Origin: DATKDU01 sp035512595
GTDB taxonomy: Bacteria > Planctomycetota > Planctomycetia > Pirellulales > Pirellulaceae
Length of the DNA stretch: 9,604 nucleotides
Direction: 5' to 3'
Assembly: GCA_035512595.1 (NCBI GenBank)
Contig: DATKDU010000147.1
Span: 1 to 9,604, forward strand
Part shown: positions 6,753-9,604 of the stretch, one piece after another
Numbering within the stretch: position 1 is the first letter of the stretch
Layout of the letters: each line of letters opens with the position of its first letter
Translations under genes and position numbers: made by a program
The notes under the pieces: generated by a model
The model's input: the letters and a program-made list of their open reading frames with translations, nothing else
Told to the model about the DNA's origin: nothing
The model's database searches: none

Positions 6753-9149
6753 ATGAAACGAGTCTTGGTGATTGCGCTGTTGGCTGGCATCACGGTCGTC
6801 GCCCTCGGCTGGTGGTATCACCGTCACCAGCTTCTGACCGATCGCCGCACTGCCGCCGCGCAGGCCGCCGCCGTCGAAACGGCACTCCAAGAGCGGATCG
6901 ACACGGCCGACTTTGCCGGCGACGAACGCCCCTGGGGGGAGGTACTCGACATTCTCAAATCCCGCTGCGACGTGCCGCTGGTCGTGAATGAGATCGAAGC
7001 GGCCGCGATGGGGGCCGATCGGCAGACGCGCGTCATCGTGCCGGAAGGGGTGTTTCCGCTGGATGAGCTGCTGGATGAGATCACGGGGCGAATGGACCTC
7101 TCCTGGCGTCGCGCCGGCAGCCGTATCGAGATCACGGCACTGAGCATCGCCAAAACAGCGCGCAACAAACTGATCACTCGCGTCTATCCGCTGCCGGCGG
7201 GTTCGGCTGACGGGGAAAGACTCACGGATGACGCGCGCGCCCTGTGCGAATTCATCCACAACCAGATCGAGCCCGATTCGTGGGAGGAAGTCGGCGGCGA
7301 TGGCGTCATCGAGTCGGCGGGCGGGGCCATGGTCGTCCGTCAACGGGAGGGAGTTCATCGCCAGATTCGCCAGCTTCTAGCGCAGATGGAATCCCTGCCT
7401 CGAGGGCTATCGCGCCAACTCGACGTGGGCGCGACCGCCGCCAAGGAGAGGAATCGAATCGCGACCGCACTCGGGAAAACGGGCAGCGTCAGTTTTGACA
7501 ATGTGCCGCTGGAAGCAGCGCTCGAAACACTTGCGGCTCGATTTGGGGTCAGGATTCGCTGGTCGCCCAAAACGTGGGCCATTTGCTCCGCGAATCCTGC
7601 CGCGCACGTGAGTTTGTCGCTGTCGAATGTCTCATTGCGCACGATCCTTCGCGAGTTGCTCGCCAGCCAGCGTTTGACGTACTTGATTCTCGACGGGTGG
7701 GTCGTTGTCATGCATGACGTCGAAGCCGAATCACGATTCCATCATGTGTTCTACGACGTTCACGATCTGGTCAGCACATCGGGGGGCAGCGACTTCGACC
7801 AATTGATCGACTTGCTCACGACGACCGTCGAGCCTGATTCGTGGGACGAAGTCGGCGGGCCAGGCACCATATCCGAAGTGGGGGATCGCTGGTTGGTTGT
7901 CGCCCAGACGGAGGAAATTCAGGTGCGACTCGCCCGGACGCTGGCCCGACTCCGCGCTCATCTGATGCCCGGAGTCGACCCGGCGGCCGATGCGCTCCTG
8001 GAGCCGATCGATGACGTTTCCACTTCGGTGCGGCAGGCGCTCGACAAGAAAGTGACACTGAAATACGCCGCACTGACACTGGGTGAAGTCTGCCGCGACC
8101 TGTCTCGGCGGCTGGAGATACCGGTGGTTCTGCGGCTCCTTCCCGACAGCGTGGTGGCCCTTGACGCACCGGTCACCGTCGATTTGCCGCCGCTGCCGCT
8201 GCGGGACGCGTTGGCGCTCCTGCTGGAGGAACAGGACTACACCTTCGATCCGCGCGGCGAGGTACTGTACGTCACGACGCGGGAGGATGTCGAGGAGCAC
8301 CTAGTGACGCGGATCATCGACGTGCGGCATTTGCTAGGGTCCGCCAGCGGCGGATTTGACGAGGATACGATCATCGACCTGGTCACGACCTGCGTCGAGC
8401 CCGAGATGTGGGACGAAGTGGGGGGGCCGGGTTCAACCGAGATCTTCCGCGGGCTGCTCGTCTTTCGCCAGACTTACGACGTCAGCCGCCAGGTCCAGGA
8501 GCTGATTGACGCCCTGAGCGAACATTGCCTGCCGGTGAATTGTGGACAGGACGCTCCCGCGACGGACAGCGGGCGAATGCCGGTGTGGGTGGGGTTGAGT
8601 GACCGCGAACAGCGGCTGATCGAGAGGCTTGAGTCGCCCGTGACGTACCATGTGGACAGGCCGCTTGTCCGAAAGGCAATCCAAGAACTGTGCTCTCAGG
8701 CGGCAGTTCCGGTCCGCTTCGACCAGCCATGGTTTGAGGACGCAGGGCTGGAAAATGGCCGCTTCGCGATTGATCTGTCAATGGACAAGCAGCCGCTGTC
8801 AGAAGTGCTGACAAAGATCGAAAGACACAATACGGCCGCGTTTGTCATCTCGCAAGGCATGCTGCTCGTCACCGATCCCGATACCGAACCGTCGCATACC
8901 TTGCTCCGGTTGTACCCGTTGCCGCTGTTAAAAGGGGACGATATGCCACAGCACGCGTATCAGGTGGCCGACATGTTCACCGAGCGGCTTGAGCCTGACG
9001 CGTGGGACGATAACGGCGGCTACGGGATCATCGAGCCGGTGGGGGACGAGTGGCTGCTGGTCGTGCAGACGCTGCCCATGCACCGCAAGGTGGAAGAGGC
9101 GCTCGCGAAGCTTGCCCGCGGCGAAGTGTTGCCGCGGCCAATGCCGTAG
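6753..9149 (+). CDS. Membrane-anchored protein of four STN-like modules, no secretin domain
   Basis: This 798-residue protein has a short N-terminal signal anchor (about 3-20) followed by four copies of one module. Each begins with an STN-like alpha/beta segment (about 42-130, 232-323, 422-512, 619-709). STN domains are the short N-terminal domains of secretins and TonB receptors. A second segment of about 75 residues follows, carrying a signature of type E-P-x-x-W-[DE]-[DE]-x-G-G: EPDSWEEVGG (173), EPDSWDEVGG (360), EPEMWDEVGG (549) and EPDAWDDNGG (747). It then gives a strand such as WLVVAQT or LLVFRQT and a helix such as HRQIRQLLAQM. Signature tryptophans are at 177, 364, 553 and 751, a period of 187-198. 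No secretin barrel follows, so it is not a pore. AGGAC lies 5 nt before the ATG and gives a plausible Shine-Dalgarno. The start is 8 nt after the MORN/HEAT gene, so the two are probably co-translated envelope proteins. The module architecture is clear; a binding or scaffolding role is inference. Confidence 0.88.
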   Translation: MKRVLVIALLAGITVVALGWWYHRHQLLTDRRTAAAQAAAVETALQERIDTADFAGDERPWGEVLDILKSRCDVPLVVNEIEAAAMGADRQTRVIVPEGVFPLDELLDEITGRMDLSWRRAGSRIEITALSIAKTARNKLITRVYPLPAGSADGERLTDDARALCEFIHNQIEPDSWEEVGGDGVIESAGGAMVVRQREGVHRQIRQLLAQMESLPRGLSRQLDVGATAAKERNRIATALGKTGSVSFDNVPLEAALETLAARFGVRIRWSPKTWAICSANPAAHVSLSLSNVSLRTILRELLASQRLTYLILDGWVVVMHDVEAESRFHHVFYDVHDLVSTSGGSDFDQLIDLLTTTVEPDSWDEVGGPGTISEVGDRWLVVAQTEEIQVRLARTLARLRAHLMPGVDPAADALLEPIDDVSTSVRQALDKKVTLKYAALTLGEVCRDLSRRLEIPVVLRLLPDSVVALDAPVTVDLPPLPLRDALALLLEEQDYTFDPRGEVLYVTTREDVEEHLVTRIIDVRHLLGSASGGFDEDTIIDLVTTCVEPEMWDEVGGPGSTEIFRGLLVFRQTYDVSRQVQELIDALSEHCLPVNCGQDAPATDSGRMPVWVGLSDREQRLIERLESPVTYHVDRPLVRKAIQELCSQAAVPVRFDQPWFEDAGLENGRFAIDLSMDKQPLSEVLTKIERHNTAAFVISQGMLLVTDPDTEPSHTLLRLYPLPLLKGDDMPQHAYQVADMFTERLEPDAWDDNGGYGIIEPVGDEWLLVVQTLPMHRKVEEALAKLARGEVLPRPMP

Positions 9150-9170
9150 GACAGGTTTTCAACCTGTCCT
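9148..9170. repeat. Perfect 10-bp hairpin (GGACAGG/CCTGTCC dispersed repeat)
   Basis: AGGACAGGTT (9148-9157) pairs with AACCTGTCCT (9161-9170) around the loop TTC. The stop codon of the four-module gene (9147-9149) overlaps the left arm. I recall this sequence as a frequent intergenic palindrome of planctomycetes that yields the spurious peptide TGFQPVL, which can be read here in another frame. It could slow or stop transcription after the operon, but there is no following T-run, so I do not call it an intrinsic terminator. Confidence 0.65.
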
Positions 9171-9224
9171 GTAAAGTGCTACTCTACGGCCTTCCACCTC
9201 TGCACCGCACCACCTGAGCCGCCG

Positions 9225-9604
9225 ATGCCCATCCCTGACTTTGATGCCGACGGCCTGCTCCCTGTCGGCATCTATGACTGCACGCTCCAGGAGCTGCGTG
9301 ACCGATTCGGAACCTTTCAAACCAGCGACCTGCGCTGCCGGCTGTATGAGCGGCTGGAGGCTTTCTTGCGGGAGGCCAAACTGAGTGGCGTAGCCAAATA
9401 CGTGATCGTGGACGGCAGTTTCGTGACCGGAAAAGCGGTTCCGAACGACATTGACCTGATTGTCGTGGTGCCGGAGGGGCACGATTTTCATGCAGACCTG
9501 CAGTCGCTGGCGTATAATGTGGTATCCAAGGCACAAGTGCGTCGTCGCTATCGGTTCGACGTTTTTGTGGCGGCCGACAACAGTCGGGATTTAGCCGACT
9601 ACCT
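9225..9604 (+). CDS. DUF6932-type nucleotidyltransferase-fold protein, 3' end missing
   Basis: The first 126 residues are visible; the frame is open to the right edge. It opens with MPIPDFDADGLLPVGIYD (1-18), the typical start of DUF6932 proteins. The pattern V-D-G-S-F-V-T-G-K (62-70), N-D-I-D-L-I-V-V (74-81) and R-F-D-V-F (110-114) follows. This is the minimal nucleotidyltransferase signature: the GS motif (G64/S65), the metal-binding pair D75/D77 and a third acidic residue, D112. All catalytic positions are therefore intact. ATG at 9225 is chosen because the family's conserved N-terminus begins there; no Shine-Dalgarno is seen. Members of this fold include antitoxin-like MNT proteins and other nucleotidylating enzymes, often in accessory DNA. 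The actual substrate is unknown, and any toxin-antitoxin partner would lie downstream of the window. It is 75 nt after the previous gene, with a hairpin between them, so it is probably a separate transcription unit. Confidence 0.85.
   Translation, partial: MPIPDFDADGLLPVGIYDCTLQELRDRFGTFQTSDLRCRLYERLEAFLREAKLSGVAKYVIVDGSFVTGKAVPNDIDLIVVVPEGHDFHADLQSLAYNVVSKAQVRRRYRFDVFVAADNSRDLADY

Noticed and set aside
6753..9149. The four-module gene as a type II/III secretion secretin
   Set aside because: There is no C-terminal secretin domain or beta-barrel signature. The chain ends right after the fourth module.

Overview
The window looks like a chromosomal segment of a planctomycete, probably of the Pirellulales type. 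The evidence is a GC-rich composition, a DUF1501 (twin-arginine, sulfatase-like) protein, a membrane protein whose N-terminus carries the planctomycete-style 'FSLRTLLLVTAG' segment, and several short palindromic repeats of the kind scattered through planctomycete genomes. This assignment rests on family recognition from memory, not on a database search.

All convincing genes are on the + strand. Positions 2-1417 hold the C-terminal bulk of a DUF1501 protein cut by the left edge. Positions 1650-3425 and 3459-4343 form a tight pair: a polytopic GT-C-like membrane protein and a family 2 glycosyltransferase of the dolichyl/undecaprenyl-phosphate sugar synthase type. A simple division of labour is plausible, with GT2 making a lipid-linked sugar and the membrane protein using it.

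Positions 4344-5106 are a gene-poor, repeat-rich gap. It holds a TGGCYCC heptad array, a 9-bp-arm palindrome, a GC-rich hairpin next to a dispersed-repeat motif, and a short piece of a tyrosine recombinase (integrase) gene. It reads as a graveyard of mobile-element debris. A possible promoter lies at its right end.

Positions 5107-6744 and 6753-9149 form a second two-gene operon (8-nt gap). The first gene encodes a membrane-anchored MORN-2 plus HEAT-like repeat protein with a glycine-rich tail. The second encodes a membrane-anchored protein built from four copies of a module of about 190 residues, an STN-like segment followed by a segment with an E-P-x-x-W-[DE]-[DE]-x-G-G signature. It has no secretin barrel. 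Neither function is known to me.

The most striking structure is inside the MORN/HEAT gene. Exactly 81 nt (27 codons, 5863-5943) consist of two inverted hairpins that share stem and loop but differ by two compensatory base-pair changes. This is a REPIN-like element that inserted without breaking the reading frame.

At the right edge (9225 onward) begins a DUF6932-type nucleotidyltransferase-fold protein with an intact GS...DxD...D active-site pattern, cut by the window end. It is preceded by a perfect 10-bp hairpin overlapping the stop codon of the previous gene.
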